Assembly: GCA_015055655.1 (NCBI GenBank)
Contig: SVHW01000004.1
Location: forward strand, 43,420-107,419
Length of the DNA: 64,000 nt
Direction: 5' to 3'
Source: Clostridiales bacterium
Lineage (GTDB): Bacteria > Bacillota > Clostridia > Christensenellales > Borkfalkiaceae
The position numbers and the translations under genes were made by a program. Each line of letters begins with the position of its first letter. Within the stretch, counting starts at the first letter, position 1. This document shows positions 47,210 to 57,984 of this stretch, in pieces. The notes below the pieces were generated by a model, which saw nothing but the letters and a program-made list of their open reading frames with translations, did no database searches and was not told the origin of the DNA.

Positions 47210-47838
47210 TTTTTCTCTCCTTTTTTGTTGGTATTTTTATTGGTTATATTTTTCGCAACCCCTTTATTTTTCTGGGTTTGCGGCTTTTTTTGCGCCGTTT
47301 TTTTCGTCGTGTTCGTCTTGGGCGTTTCACGCAATTTTTTGCGGATTGGCTCGGGCAATAATTTATCCGCCAACGCAGACATACCCCCTTCAATCAACTC
47401 GTAAACGTATTGATAGCACGATATATCCTTGCCGTACGGGTCCATCACTTGATAACCCGTTATCTCCGAAAAGGAATACACGTTGTTTTCTATCTCCTCT
47501 TCGCCTGCCGCGCGCAAAACCTGCCAACGCATTTCCATCAGCATATCCCTTTGCGCATCCGTCATGCAAACAATGGCAAGCGACTGTTTCAGCACCCTTT
47601 CATCGACGGGTTTCGCCTGAAACGTAACCGTGTCAAACCCTTTATTTCTAAGGATTTCCGCCGATTTTTCGTTGATTTTATCTCCTTTCTTTGCGTGCGT
47701 GCCTGCGGACGCCACTTTCAGCTTTACCAAGCCCATTTCTTCCGCTTTTTTACGGAAAATATACTCCGCCATAGGGGAACGGCAGGTATTGCCCGTACAT
47801 ACGAACACAATCAGTTTTTTCAACGTCTTTCTTTTCAA
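47206..47838 (-). CDS. Low-molecular-weight protein phosphatase (LMW-PTP/arginine phosphatase family) with Lys/Thr/Asn-rich C-terminal tail
   Basis: LIVFVCTGNTCRSPMAE P-loop; YSFSEITGYQVMDPYGKD DP motif; ATGA overlap with rpiB. Confidence 0.92.
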   Translation of the reverse strand: MKRKTLKKLIVFVCTGNTCRSPMAEYIFRKKAEEMGLVKLKVASAGTHAKKGDKINEKSAEILRNKGFDTVTFQAKPVDERVLKQSLAIVCMTDAQRDMLMEMRWQVLRAAGEEEIENNVYSFSEITGYQVMDPYGKDISCYQYVYELIEGGMSALADKLLPEPIRKKLRETPKTNTTKKTAQKKPQTQKNKGVAKNITNKNTNKKGEKK

Positions 47839-47869
47839 CGCGTACCTACCTCCCTTTTTCTTTCGTCCC

Positions 47870-48898
47870 TTAATGATTGCCGTGCGGAATATCTTCCGAC
47901 GCGCACGCCTTTTGCAAACGGTTCATAACCCCCGTCATCACGCCGCCTTTTTCCGTCGGCTCTATCACGATTAGCGTATCGCAAAGCCCTTCCGCCTCGC
48001 GAAGCAAACCGTACAGCCGCGTAGCCATTTCCGTCTGATTTTTCCCAAGGTTTAGGCATTTAGCGCCGATTTTTTCAAAAATGCAAATCCACTTTTCTTC
48101 ACACAGAACCGCTACGCCTTTATTTTCCTGCGTTTCCTGCCTATATCGCAAAACTGCGTTTTCTACGTTTTCCGCAGGAAAAAGCAACGTTTTACAGCGC
48201 GGTGAGTAGTGCTTGTACAACACCCCGGGGCTTTTCACTTTTTCCCCTTGCCCGATTTTAGGAACGTATTCTTCACAGCGTCCAACAACCGACGCAATCA
48301 TTTCTTTCGTGATAAGCCCGGGACGGAGAATTACGGGATATTCCCCCGTGCAATCGCACACCGTACTTTCAATGCCGCCCGTACAATTACCCCCGTCTAA
48401 AATCAACGGGATTTTTCCGTCAAAATCGTCGAAAACGTGTTTTGCGGAAGTGGGACTGACGTGTCTTGACAAATTGGCACTGGGCGCAACGATAGGCACG
48501 CCTACTTCGCGCAAAAATGCCTGCGCGCCCTCGTGCGAAGGTACGCGCACGGCAAGCGTGTCCAATCCGCAAGAAACGTACGGGCTGACCTTCCCCTTCG
48601 ACGGATATACCATCGTCAAAGGACCGGGCAAAAATGCCGCGCGCAATTTTTCCGCATACGGCGGAATACTGTCGACAATTGTTGACAAATCGTAATCGAT
48701 ATGTACGTGCGCTATCAACGGATTGTCGTTGGGACGACCTTTAACCTCGAATATCTTTTTCACCGCGCCATCGTCAAAGGCGTTGCCGCCTAAACCGTAC
48801 ACCGTTTCCGTCGGGATTGCTACCACACCGCCGTTAAATATGATATTTTTCGCCTCTTGTAAACTTTCGGGCGTAATCTCTTTTATCTTCGTTTGCAT
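47870..48898 (-). CDS. Threonylcarbamoyl-AMP synthase (Sua5/YwlC)
   Basis: NGGVVAIPTETVYGLGGNAFDDGAVKKIFEVKGRPNDNPL; C-terminal Sua5 domain SPGVLYKHYSPRC. Confidence 0.97.
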   Translation of the reverse strand: MQTKIKEITPESLQEAKNIIFNGGVVAIPTETVYGLGGNAFDDGAVKKIFEVKGRPNDNPLIAHVHIDYDLSTIVDSIPPYAEKLRAAFLPGPLTMVYPSKGKVSPYVSCGLDTLAVRVPSHEGAQAFLREVGVPIVAPSANLSRHVSPTSAKHVFDDFDGKIPLILDGGNCTGGIESTVCDCTGEYPVILRPGLITKEMIASVVGRCEEYVPKIGQGEKVKSPGVLYKHYSPRCKTLLFPAENVENAVLRYRQETQENKGVAVLCEEKWICIFEKIGAKCLNLGKNQTEMATRLYGLLREAEGLCDTLIVIEPTEKGGVMTGVMNRLQKACASEDIPHGNH

Positions 48899-48902
48899 AC
48901 CG

Positions 48903-50408
48903 TTAATAGGGCAATTCTTCGTCTTCTATGCCTTGCAAATCCCCTTTACGCATAGGCGGTTCGGGGGGAATATAATCGTCTTCGGGCGCAACGTATTCTT
49001 GGTCCTCTTCCTCGTATTCTTGCGGGGCGTGGGAATACGCGGGCGGTTCTTCTTCCCGATTTTGTTCGTCCACGTCCACGAATTTCGTGCATTCGCCGAT
49101 GAATTTCAAAGATACTCTGCCTTGCGCGCCGTTTCTATGCTTTGCCAAAATCAATTCCGCCGCGCCTCTTACCACTTTGCCCGTTTCAATCTCTTCGCTG
49201 GTTGCCGTCGCCTCGGGACGATTGATGAACATTACGATATCCGCGTCTTGTTCGATAGCGCCCGATTCACGAAGGTCGGAAAGCGTAGGTTCTTTCGACT
49301 GAATACGACGAAGCTGGGAAAGCGCCACGACGGGCACGCTTAATTCCTTTGCCATAATCTTTAAATCACGCGTGATGGACGCGACTTCTTGTTGTCTGTT
49401 TTCTGCGCCTGCCGTACGGGAATCTCCGCTGGACATAAGCTGGATATAGTCTATCATTACCAAATCTAAACTGCCCACCGTCGATTTTAAACGACGGCAT
49501 TTCGAAATGATTTCCCCAGGCGTTACGCGCGAAGAATCGTCAATAAAAATATTGCTCTTCTTCAATTTATCTGCGGCTACCATCAATTTTTTCCACTCTT
49601 TCGCGCTCAATTTACCAGCCAACGCGTTTGCCATGCTCACGTTTGCATACGAGCATATCAATCTTTGCACGATTTCCCTTCTCGGCATTTCCAGCGAGAA
49701 CACGGCGCACGTTTTACCAGCGCGCAAAGCCGCGTGTTCGACGAGGTTCATCGCGAGCGACGTTTTACCCATACCGGGACGGGCGGCAAGGACGATTAAC
49801 GCGCCTGCCTGCAAACCGTTGGTCATTCTATCCAAATGCTTAAAGCCCGTAGGTACGCCTTTGAACGAATCGGGGTCCGTTTGCAACATCTCGAATTTAT
49901 GCAAAACTTCCCCGATGATATCCCCTTCTTCCATCCCTACCAGCGCAGAGGATTCCGTTTCACGGGAAATATCGTAAACCATTTTTTCCGCATACGAAAG
50001 CGCCGTCTTTTCGTCGGTGGACGACGTGGACGTTTCGATGATTTTTCTCGCCGCGCGAATCAGCTTTCTATTGACGCTGTCACGAATAACGATGTCGTAA
50101 TACGATTTATAGTTTGCCGCGCTGGGCGTGATTTGAGAAAGTTCGGTAAGATACGCGATACCGCCCGCTTTATCCAAGTTTCCTTCGCTATCCAAAAAAT
50201 CGGATACCGTAACGAGGTCCACTGGTTTTCGCGCCGCGAATACTTTGCGCATTGCGCGTATAATAAACTTGTGCGATTCTTGATAAAAATCCTCTTCCGT
50301 CACCTTTTCAACGAGTTCGGCGGTGATATCGTTATCCATAAGGAAACAGCCCAAAAGCGCCATCTCCGCATCGCGGTTATAAGGCATTGTGGTTACGTTG
50401 GTTGCCAT
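48903..50408 (-). CDS. dnaB: Replicative DNA helicase DnaB
   Basis: PYNRDAEMALLGCFLMD, LIVLAARPGMGKTSLAMNL, VMIDYIQLM, LSDLRESGAIEQDADIVMFI. Confidence 0.97.
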   Translation of the reverse strand: MATNVTTMPYNRDAEMALLGCFLMDNDITAELVEKVTEEDFYQESHKFIIRAMRKVFAARKPVDLVTVSDFLDSEGNLDKAGGIAYLTELSQITPSAANYKSYYDIVIRDSVNRKLIRAARKIIETSTSSTDEKTALSYAEKMVYDISRETESSALVGMEEGDIIGEVLHKFEMLQTDPDSFKGVPTGFKHLDRMTNGLQAGALIVLAARPGMGKTSLAMNLVEHAALRAGKTCAVFSLEMPRREIVQRLICSYANVSMANALAGKLSAKEWKKLMVAADKLKKSNIFIDDSSRVTPGEIISKCRRLKSTVGSLDLVMIDYIQLMSSGDSRTAGAENRQQEVASITRDLKIMAKELSVPVVALSQLRRIQSKEPTLSDLRESGAIEQDADIVMFINRPEATATSEEIETGKVVRGAAELILAKHRNGAQGRVSLKFIGECTKFVDVDEQNREEEPPAYSHAPQEYEEEDQEYVAPEDDYIPPEPPMRKGDLQGIEDEELPY

Positions 50409-50444
50409 AATCTTTTCTTCCTTGTTCGTAATATTCTTTACTGC

Positions 50445-52226
50445 TTATAATAATTTCTTAAATTCTTCCAGCGTATCGGCGAATTCTTGCATTGCCGCTT
50501 TAAACGGCGTTTCCGTCGTTAAATCTACGCCCGCTTTTTGCAAAATGGAGATAGGGTCTGCGCTGCCACCGGCAGAAAGGAAATCGAAATAATCTTTTAC
50601 CGCGCTTTCCCCTTCCGTTAAAATACGCTTGACTATGGAGATTGCCGAAATAATACCCGTCGCGTATTTATACACGTAAAACGCATTATAAAAATGGGGA
50701 ATTCTTGCCCACTCGTAGGCGATTTTATCGTCGTGCACGACGCCGTCGCCATAGTATTGCTTATTCAACCCGTAATACAACTGACAAAGGCTGTCTTTCG
50801 TCAACGGTTCGCCTTTCTCCACCGCCTCGTGCGCCTTTTGTTCGAATTCCGCAAACTGCGTTTGTCTAAACAGCGTGGCGCGGATGGTGTCCATATAATA
50901 ATTGAGCAGGTATTTTTTTAAGTTCTTATCCTTGCTTTCTTTATACAAATATTTGAGAAGCAAAACTTCGTTTACCGTGCTGGCTATCTCCGCCAAGAAG
51001 ATGGTGTAACTTGCCTTGGCGTGCGGCTGCGCGCTCGTTGATTTATACGTATGCAACGCGTGCCCCATTTCGTGCGCTATCGTAAAGATATCGTTAGTGG
51101 TCGGCTGATAATTCAAAAGCACGTACGGGTGCGGCGCATCGTACGCGCCAGCGCTATACGCGCCGTTGCGTTTCCCTTCGTTTTCGTAAACGTCTATCCA
51201 GCCTTCCTTTCTTGCCTTTTCCAACAACGATTGATATTCCTTCCCCAAAACGCCCAAGCCTTTCACGACCAAATCGTACGCCTCGTCGAAAGGTAACTCC
51301 ATATCCGCGTCTGCCACAAGCGGCACGTACAAATCGTAAATGTGTTGCTCTTTCTCCGCCAATACGCGTTGGCGCGTAGAGATATAGTCGTGCATCGTAG
51401 GCAAAGCCGCGTGCGTCGATTGAATAAGATTGTCGTATACGATAGGCGTTACGTCTTCGTCAAACAACGCCATTTCCAAACAACTGTTATAGCCTCGCAC
51501 CGTTTTATACAAGACGTTTTTCTTTACGTTGTTATAGTACGTTTGCGTAATTGCATCCATAAGTTTGATATACGAATCGTAATATTTACCAAACCACTCC
51601 TTACGCTCTTCCGCCGTTCCCGTATGCAAAACCACGCCGTACATACCGTGGCTCATCTGTACTTCTTCTCCCTTAAACGTCGCCGTGGGCAAATTGAGAT
51701 TGGCGTTATCCAGCATCATAAACACGTCTTGAAAGCCACCGAATACGTCGCTGCTTAACGCCAGCAGTTTTTCTTCCTTTTCGCTTAATACGTGCGCTTT
51801 GCTTGCCGCAACTTTTTTCAACTTATAATCGTACGCGGAAAAATCCTTATCGTCGATAAACGATTGCAACGTTGCATCCTCCAACGCGGTAAGCTGTGGG
51901 TCGATAAACGCAAACTGCGAAAACACCTTGGAGAACAGGGACGTAATGCGGGCAAGCGCCGCCGTCGTATCCCCGTCGCGAACGTCTTCGTCGTGGCGAA
52001 GATGCGCGTATATATACAGTTTCTCCATACGGCGTTCTACTTCGTCGCAAAGCGACAAACAACGAAGGAGTGTGTTTTTATCCGCAAGTTTACCGTCAAA
52101 CGCAGAAACGTCGATTGCGCCGTACTCCTTTTCTACCGCTTGGTATTCCTTTTCCCACGCCGCGTCGTTTTCAAATAACGCGCCCGTGTTCCATTTTTTA
52201 TTTTCCGCTATTTCTTTTCTTTCCAT
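50445..52226 (-). CDS. pepF: Oligoendopeptidase F
   Basis: FTIAHEMGHALHTY (HExxH), M3 family, 593 aa. Confidence 0.96.
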   Translation of the reverse strand: MERKEIAENKKWNTGALFENDAAWEKEYQAVEKEYGAIDVSAFDGKLADKNTLLRCLSLCDEVERRMEKLYIYAHLRHDEDVRDGDTTAALARITSLFSKVFSQFAFIDPQLTALEDATLQSFIDDKDFSAYDYKLKKVAASKAHVLSEKEEKLLALSSDVFGGFQDVFMMLDNANLNLPTATFKGEEVQMSHGMYGVVLHTGTAEERKEWFGKYYDSYIKLMDAITQTYYNNVKKNVLYKTVRGYNSCLEMALFDEDVTPIVYDNLIQSTHAALPTMHDYISTRQRVLAEKEQHIYDLYVPLVADADMELPFDEAYDLVVKGLGVLGKEYQSLLEKARKEGWIDVYENEGKRNGAYSAGAYDAPHPYVLLNYQPTTNDIFTIAHEMGHALHTYKSTSAQPHAKASYTIFLAEIASTVNEVLLLKYLYKESKDKNLKKYLLNYYMDTIRATLFRQTQFAEFEQKAHEAVEKGEPLTKDSLCQLYYGLNKQYYGDGVVHDDKIAYEWARIPHFYNAFYVYKYATGIISAISIVKRILTEGESAVKDYFDFLSAGGSADPISILQKAGVDLTTETPFKAAMQEFADTLEEFKKLL

Positions 52227-52237
52227 AATTCTCTCTC

Positions 52238-53593
52238 TTAATTTTTAAAGCTGTGAATCGGCGCAGGGATATTGCCGCCGCGCAAAATCAATTTGGACGA
52301 ATCACAACCGTGTACGGGCATAATCGGGGCTCTACCCAAAAGGCCGCCGTAATTGACGGTGTCGCCTACCCCTTTCCCTACGGCAGGGATAATACGTACA
52401 GCCGTCGTTTTATTGTTTATCATACCGATTGCCGCCTCGTCTGCTATCATTGCCGATATCGTCGTTGCCGGCGTATCACCAGGGATAGCTATCATATCCA
52501 ACCCTACGCTGCATACGCACGTCATCGCCTCCAATTTATCCAAGGTAATCGCGCCTTTTTCCGCCGCGCGTATCATACCGATATCCTCCGAAACGGGAAT
52601 AAACGCGCCAGAGAGCCCACCCACGCGCGAACTTGCCATAACGCCGCCTTTTTTTACCGCGTCGTTCAACAGCGCAAGCGCCGCCGTCGTGCCGTGGCCA
52701 CCTACCGTTTCAATGCCCATTTCTTCTAATATTTGCGCCACTGAATCGCCTACCGCCGGCGTGGGCGCAAGCGATAAATCTACGATACCAAACTGCGCGT
52801 TTAAGCGTTTTGCCGCTTCTTTGGCAACGAGCTGGCCAGCGCGCGTTATCTTGAACGCCGTGCGTTTGATTTGTTCCGCCACTTCCGTTAAATCGGCGTT
52901 AGGGATTTGTTCGAGCGCGTGTTTGACTACGCCAGGGCCGGATACCCCTACGTTGACCACCGTATCCGCTTCGCCGACGCCGTGGAAAGCGCCTGCCATA
53001 AACGGATTATCTTCTACAGCGTTACAAAACGCCACCAATTTCGCCGCACCAATGCCGTCTTTGTCTTTGGTGAGTTCCGCGGCTTTTTTGAAGGTTTCCC
53101 CAAGCAATTTCACCGCTTCCATATTGATACCCGATTTCGTAGAACCAACGTTGACGGATGCGCAAAGACGTTCCGTCGTCGCCAAGACTTCGGGAATCGT
53201 TTGAATAAAAATCCTTTCGTAATCCGCCGTCGATTTATGCACGAGCGCAGAATAGCCGCCAAGGAAATCTATGCCTAACGTCTTCGCCGCTTTATCTAAC
53301 GCGTTGCCAACGACGGGAGATTTCTCGGGAAACGCCGCCGTGATAAGACTGACGGGCGTTACCGATACGCGTTTATTGACGATGGGTATACCGTATTCCC
53401 CCGATAAATCCTTCGCCGTTTGAACGATTTTTTCCGCCTTTTTACAAACCAAATCGTAGACCTTTCTCGCCGTTTCTTCCGCGCTGTCTCGAATACAGGA
53501 AAAGAGCGATATCCCCATCGTTATCGTGCGAATATCTAAATGCTCTTTCTCCACCATCGCTATCGTTTCCAATACGTCGTTATTACTGAACAT
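52238..53593 (-). CDS. PFL family / UPF0210 (DUF711) protein
   Basis: 451 aa, [15 protein letters not shown]..., [39 protein letters not shown]. Confidence 0.93.
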   Translation of the reverse strand: MFSNNDVLETIAMVEKEHLDIRTITMGISLFSCIRDSAEETARKVYDLVCKKAEKIVQTAKDLSGEYGIPIVNKRVSVTPVSLITAAFPEKSPVVGNALDKAAKTLGIDFLGGYSALVHKSTADYERIFIQTIPEVLATTERLCASVNVGSTKSGINMEAVKLLGETFKKAAELTKDKDGIGAAKLVAFCNAVEDNPFMAGAFHGVGEADTVVNVGVSGPGVVKHALEQIPNADLTEVAEQIKRTAFKITRAGQLVAKEAAKRLNAQFGIVDLSLAPTPAVGDSVAQILEEMGIETVGGHGTTAALALLNDAVKKGGVMASSRVGGLSGAFIPVSEDIGMIRAAEKGAITLDKLEAMTCVCSVGLDMIAIPGDTPATTISAMIADEAAIGMINNKTTAVRIIPAVGKGVGDTVNYGGLLGRAPIMPVHGCDSSKLILRGGNIPAPIHSFKN

Positions 53594-53614
53594 ATCTTCT
53601 CTCCTTACGCCGCA

Positions 53615-53884
53615 TTAAACGTTGTGCATCGCGTTGAATATGTCTTCGTGCTGCATATATATGGACATACCGATTTGTTTACCCATAGCGGCGCACTCGC
53701 TCGCCAATACAGCCAACTCTTCCTTCGCGTTGGATACGTCCACAATCATAATCATCGCAAAATATTCGCCTAAAATCGTCTGCGAAATATCTTCGATGTT
53801 TGCGCCTTTTTCCCAAAGAAAGTTACTTACTTTGGCGATAATGCCCGTGCTATCTTTGCCCGTTACCGTTACAACTGCCCTCAT
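53615..53884 (-). CDS. ACT domain protein (UPF0237)
   Basis: MRAVVTVTGKDSTGIIAKVSNFLWEKGANIEDISQTILGEYFAMIMIVD. Confidence 0.95.
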   Translation of the reverse strand: MRAVVTVTGKDSTGIIAKVSNFLWEKGANIEDISQTILGEYFAMIMIVDVSNAKEELAVLASECAAMGKQIGMSIYMQHEDIFNAMHNV

Positions 53885-54486
53885 TGTTCTTCTCCTTCTT
53901 CCGTTTCTACCGCACTTTCTACTTCGTCTTCTTCGTCGTCTTCTTCGTATTCGCTGAATTCGTAAGCGTGCTTTTCTATGATTTCATACTGCACCAAAAA
54001 ATTGCCCTGCGATACGTATCGCACGTAATCGCCGTTGCCAAAATCGGGACGCGGTTTCTCTACGTCGAAATATACTTCACGCTCTAACCACTCTTGACGT
54101 TTTTTACTCCACGTTTCAAACACGCAACCGATAACGTCGATATTGTCCTTTTGCAGTTCCTTTTCGCGAAACGAATAAAAATAATTATTCTCTTCCATTT
54201 TTATCCCTTCGCTGACGTAAAAGAGCATTTTGCAGTATTTTCTACTACGCGCATATTTGATGGACATATACGGGAATATACCGATAAAATACAAACCCGT
54301 CGTCACGTACGCTACCGCTTTGGGCACAACGTCTTCCTTCGCTGCGTACGGCAAAGAAATATGATAAATAAGCATCGCTATGCACGTCGCCAAATATATC
54401 GCCGTCATCACGATGAAACCCGTGAAAATACGTCGTTTTTGTTTGTACGCCGCCAAATAATCGGCGTCGGTGTAAACGGAAATCAT
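53881..54486 (-). CDS. Hypothetical membrane protein
   Basis: Two predicted TM segments, acidic C-terminus; ATGA overlap with the ACT gene. Confidence 0.7.
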   Translation of the reverse strand: MISVYTDADYLAAYKQKRRIFTGFIVMTAIYLATCIAMLIYHISLPYAAKEDVVPKAVAYVTTGLYFIGIFPYMSIKYARSRKYCKMLFYVSEGIKMEENNYFYSFREKELQKDNIDVIGCVFETWSKKRQEWLEREVYFDVEKPRPDFGNGDYVRYVSQGNFLVQYEIIEKHAYEFSEYEEDDEEDEVESAVETEEGEEQ

Positions 54487-54509
54487 TTTTCGTCCTCTTG
54501 CTTTTAACC

Positions 54510-55355
54510 TTATTTATTGTAAATGAACAATACGCCTAACGTGCCTTTACCACAATGGCTGGTGATGATAGACCCCGCAACCGTTTCTATGATTTCGTCG
54601 AAATGGAAAAGTTCCGCCACCTTCGCTTTCGCCATATCTACTACTTCTTTATCCGCGCTGGAGTGCGTAACGAAACAACGCGTCGTATCGTACGAGCCGT
54701 ACGTCGCCGCTAATTCTTCGATATATTTGGAAATGCAACGTTCTATGCTGCCTTTATACGTGCCGCCTTGTTGCAATTTGCCGTCAACCATCACGATTTT
54801 CGGGTGAATTTTTAAAATGTTCGCCGCGAGCATTTTCATACTGGAACATCTGCCGCCTTTATGCAAATAATCAAGCGTGTCAGGCACGAAGGACGTGTTT
54901 ACTCTATCTCTTAATACGCAAATTTCTTTCTCAATTTCTTCGCCGCTCTTGCCCGCGTCGCGCATATCCGCCGCCTTTAATACGAGCAATCCTTGCCCAG
55001 AAGAGAGCGCCTTCGAATCGATAACACGAACTTTGCCACCAAACGAGTTCGCCGCTTCTTTGGCGAAATTGTGCGAGCCAGACGCTTGCGCGGAAATGTT
55101 GAAATGGATAAGTTCGTCGTATCCGTTTAACTCTTTTTCAAAAAATTCTTCGTATTCGCCAATGCTGGGCGCGGCGGTTTTGGGAAGAATTTTCGTTTCG
55201 CTTACAAAATTAAAAATGTCCTGCGGCGTGATATCTACGCCGTCACGATACGCATTGTCGCCCAAATTGACTTGGAAAGGCAATATGCCAATGTCACGCG
55301 TGGTGACGAGTTCGTTTAAATCGCAAGTGCTGTCCGAGGTAATTCTAATTTTCAT
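54510..55355 (-). CDS. DegV family protein
   Basis: IRITSDSTCDLNEL, HFNISAQASGSHNFAKEAA, DTLDYLHKGGRCSS. Confidence 0.95.
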   Translation of the reverse strand: MKIRITSDSTCDLNELVTTRDIGILPFQVNLGDNAYRDGVDITPQDIFNFVSETKILPKTAAPSIGEYEEFFEKELNGYDELIHFNISAQASGSHNFAKEAANSFGGKVRVIDSKALSSGQGLLVLKAADMRDAGKSGEEIEKEICVLRDRVNTSFVPDTLDYLHKGGRCSSMKMLAANILKIHPKIVMVDGKLQQGGTYKGSIERCISKYIEELAATYGSYDTTRCFVTHSSADKEVVDMAKAKVAELFHFDEIIETVAGSIITSHCGKGTLGVLFIYNK

Positions 55356-55381
55356 AATATACTCCTTTATTTGTTTCTTTT

Positions 55382-56047
55382 TTATTTGCTACATTTATGG
55401 AATAAGAAAAGACTTAATATTCCATCGTGTTTTATCGCCCAATCGGGCACGACGCCATAGACGTCTTCCGCTTTGTATAATCTATCCGCCAATTGCGAAT
55501 GATTCGTCTTATAACGGCTATCTTTACTGTTTTGGCGATTGTCACCAAGAAAAAAAATTTCGCCTTCCTGAACTTCGTACATTTCAAAACTGTAATTTTC
55601 CGCGCCCCTCATATAGTAGGCGTACGGTTCGCTTATCGCTACGTAATCGCCAACGCCGCCGTATTGTACGTACACCTGACCGTTTTCACAGTAGACTTTG
55701 TCGCCGCCTTTGGCAATCAGGCGTTTGATGATGTAATCGGGAGAGCCTACTTCTTGAAATTCGGGATAGTTCCCTACGTACACCACGATAACGTCGCCGT
55801 AATCCGCCTGATGTTTTTCGTCCACGGGACGCATCAGTAACCGCTGGCCGTCGTGCAACGTTTGATTCATCGACGCACCGTCGATAACTACCCCCCCAAA
55901 CGCCTTGGTGAAATAAATGCGCACGCCTAAAATTAACAACAAGAACAACGCCAAAAACACGGCGAGATAACGGAAAATGGGTTTCCGTTCTTTTTCGTTG
56001 AAATTCTGTTCTTCTAAATCGCCGTTCTCGAGCATTCTTGGAGACAT
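55382..56047 (-). CDS. lepB: Signal peptidase I
   Basis: GASMNQTLHDGQRLLM (Ser), DYIIKRLIAKGGDKV (Lys), FFLGDNRQNSKDSR. Confidence 0.95.
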   Translation of the reverse strand: MSPRMLENGDLEEQNFNEKERKPIFRYLAVFLALFLLLILGVRIYFTKAFGGVVIDGASMNQTLHDGQRLLMRPVDEKHQADYGDVIVVYVGNYPEFQEVGSPDYIIKRLIAKGGDKVYCENGQVYVQYGGVGDYVAISEPYAYYMRGAENYSFEMYEVQEGEIFFLGDNRQNSKDSRYKTNHSQLADRLYKAEDVYGVVPDWAIKHDGILSLFLFHKCSK

Positions 56048-56050
56048 TGT

Positions 56051-56242
56051 CTATTCCTTTTCCTGATTCATTTTTTTCATCTCTTTAACGCGTTTTTTGA
56101 TTTCGTCACGCGTTAGATTGACGAATTTTCCACAAGTGGTACAACGCAGTTTGACGTCTACACCAAGACGTACCACTTCCCAATCTCTTCCGCCGCAAGG
56201 ATGCGGTTTCTTCATTGTTAAAATATCGTTTACGCCGTACAT
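56051..56242 (-). CDS. DUF951 domain protein
   Basis: DILTMKKPHPCGGRDWEVVRLGVDVKLRCTTCGKFVNLTRDEIKKRVK. Confidence 0.93.
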   Translation of the reverse strand: MYGVNDILTMKKPHPCGGRDWEVVRLGVDVKLRCTTCGKFVNLTRDEIKKRVKEMKKMNQEKE

Positions 56243-56252
56243 CCTTTTCCCT

Positions 56253-57953
56253 TTATAGCCAAAGTATATTCGTGATTGCGAATTCTACGCCTTCCGCATC
56301 GCAACCGAACGCAAGCGATTTTCCGTCTAAAAAGTTCTTTAACGGCATACTGCTAAATTCCCCTTTGAAATCGCCTGCCTTTAAAATAATACGTTTCCAT
56401 TTGCCGCCGCCTTTTACTTCGCAAGAGCATACGTAACGTTCGAAATCCTTGCCTACTTCGCCAACGTCCACGGAAACTTTTAAATGCTCCGTTTGCTGAA
56501 AATACGCGTCGAACGCCAGCAATGCGTTCTCGTCCGGAGCGTACGTGGGAGAGCTGATTTTGAACGTCTTAACCCCGCCGACGGAATACGCGCCCTTTAC
56601 CTTGGCGTAACCGCTGACTTGTTTGGGCAAGAAATCTTTTTCTAAAAATATTTCACCGATTGCGTATTCTCTATACGACGCCACGGAAAACGTGTCCATT
56701 TCGCTGCCGGAAAACAGCATCCTGCCCTTTACCGCCACAGGGTTGGGATGGGATAATCGTTTCGACGTGATTTTCGAACATACGCGGAAACCGTTGATGT
56801 ATTTCGCGTAGGCAAATACGAATACCGCCGTCGCCCCCTCGAAAGGTTTTACCGAATAACGCACCTTTCCGTCTTTGACGATTTTTCCACTCGTTACAAA
56901 TTTCTTTTGCCAATCACGATAACCGCATTTGGTATTTACGTCCGCTTCGGCATAATAAATACCCGTTTCTTCCAAAATGCCTTCTTTATCACAATCTACT
57001 TCGATATCAATCCCCTCTTCCGTTTCCGTAATCGCTACGTTTAACGTTTCGGGAATATAAATTTCTCTTCCCTTTAAGTTCTTCTCCAAGAACAAATCCA
57101 TATCGATAAGCGCGTGCGCCCCGATACAAGCACCGCTGGTGGAAGAATAAACGAGCGCGTTATCCCCTTTATAACCGATACGGGAATACGTGTCGTACGC
57201 CCTATCACAATCGTAAACGTAATCGCGTAAGGCGCAAAGCATTAACACGGGACATTTTACGTACGGCGCATACGATTGCGCCTCTACCGCCGCAATATAG
57301 CTGTGCTGTTCGTCACTTAAATGTTTTGCGCGCCCGTCGCCGAATTTGGCAATATCCGAAAAAGATTTCCAGCCTACCGCGTTGATGGGCACACCGCATT
57401 TTAAATCGGGCGAGAGCATCGTTTGCCAAGCGATATCGCCCCCCACGCGTACCCCTACGACACCGATATTGCCGATATTGTTAAGCGATTTTAAATACTC
57501 GATGGAATACAAAGCCACGTAAGTCCACTCGAACCAACAAGTCTTCTCCACCGACAAGCCTTCCATATTTTTGTACCCTTGTCGATTTTCGTAATTACCG
57601 TGCGAAAGCGAGGGCGGATATACGGTACGCAATACCCCCTCTTTATCCCCTTGCATCTTTCCGGAATAATCGGGCATCAGCACGGCGTATCCCTTCTCTA
57701 CGAAATACGTCGCCAACTCTACGTCCACGGGTTTGCCTACGTCCCCCAGCAAAAGTATCGCAGGGTGTTTCCCCTCCTTTTGAGGACACATAAAACGCGC
57801 GTAAATACGTACGCTTTCTTCCCCTTCTTGATGCCCAAAAAACGCCACGTGACTGCAACGGATTCCGTTGTTTTCTTCCACGTGCCATTCCGTAGGTTTT
57901 AACGGCGTAGATAAATTAAATTTTTTCCATAAGGCTACTGCACTTACAATCAT
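56253..57953 (-). CDS. Alpha/beta hydrolase (acetyl xylan esterase/dienelactone hydrolase-like) with C-terminal carbohydrate-binding-like region
   Basis: KHPAILLLGDVGKPVDVELATYFVEKGYAVLMPDYSGK, IGVVGVRVGGDIAW; C-terminal beta-rich domain. Confidence 0.7.
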   Translation of the reverse strand: MIVSAVALWKKFNLSTPLKPTEWHVEENNGIRCSHVAFFGHQEGEESVRIYARFMCPQKEGKHPAILLLGDVGKPVDVELATYFVEKGYAVLMPDYSGKMQGDKEGVLRTVYPPSLSHGNYENRQGYKNMEGLSVEKTCWFEWTYVALYSIEYLKSLNNIGNIGVVGVRVGGDIAWQTMLSPDLKCGVPINAVGWKSFSDIAKFGDGRAKHLSDEQHSYIAAVEAQSYAPYVKCPVLMLCALRDYVYDCDRAYDTYSRIGYKGDNALVYSSTSGACIGAHALIDMDLFLEKNLKGREIYIPETLNVAITETEEGIDIEVDCDKEGILEETGIYYAEADVNTKCGYRDWQKKFVTSGKIVKDGKVRYSVKPFEGATAVFVFAYAKYINGFRVCSKITSKRLSHPNPVAVKGRMLFSGSEMDTFSVASYREYAIGEIFLEKDFLPKQVSGYAKVKGAYSVGGVKTFKISSPTYAPDENALLAFDAYFQQTEHLKVSVDVGEVGKDFERYVCSCEVKGGGKWKRIILKAGDFKGEFSSMPLKNFLDGKSLAFGCDAEGVEFAITNILWL

Positions 57954-57984
57954 TATCCTTGCTATCCTTTATAGATTTTCTTAA

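Noticed and set aside
52353-53204. 283-aa plus-strand ORF opposite the UPF0210 gene
   Set aside because: Antisense shadow of a well-supported CDS.
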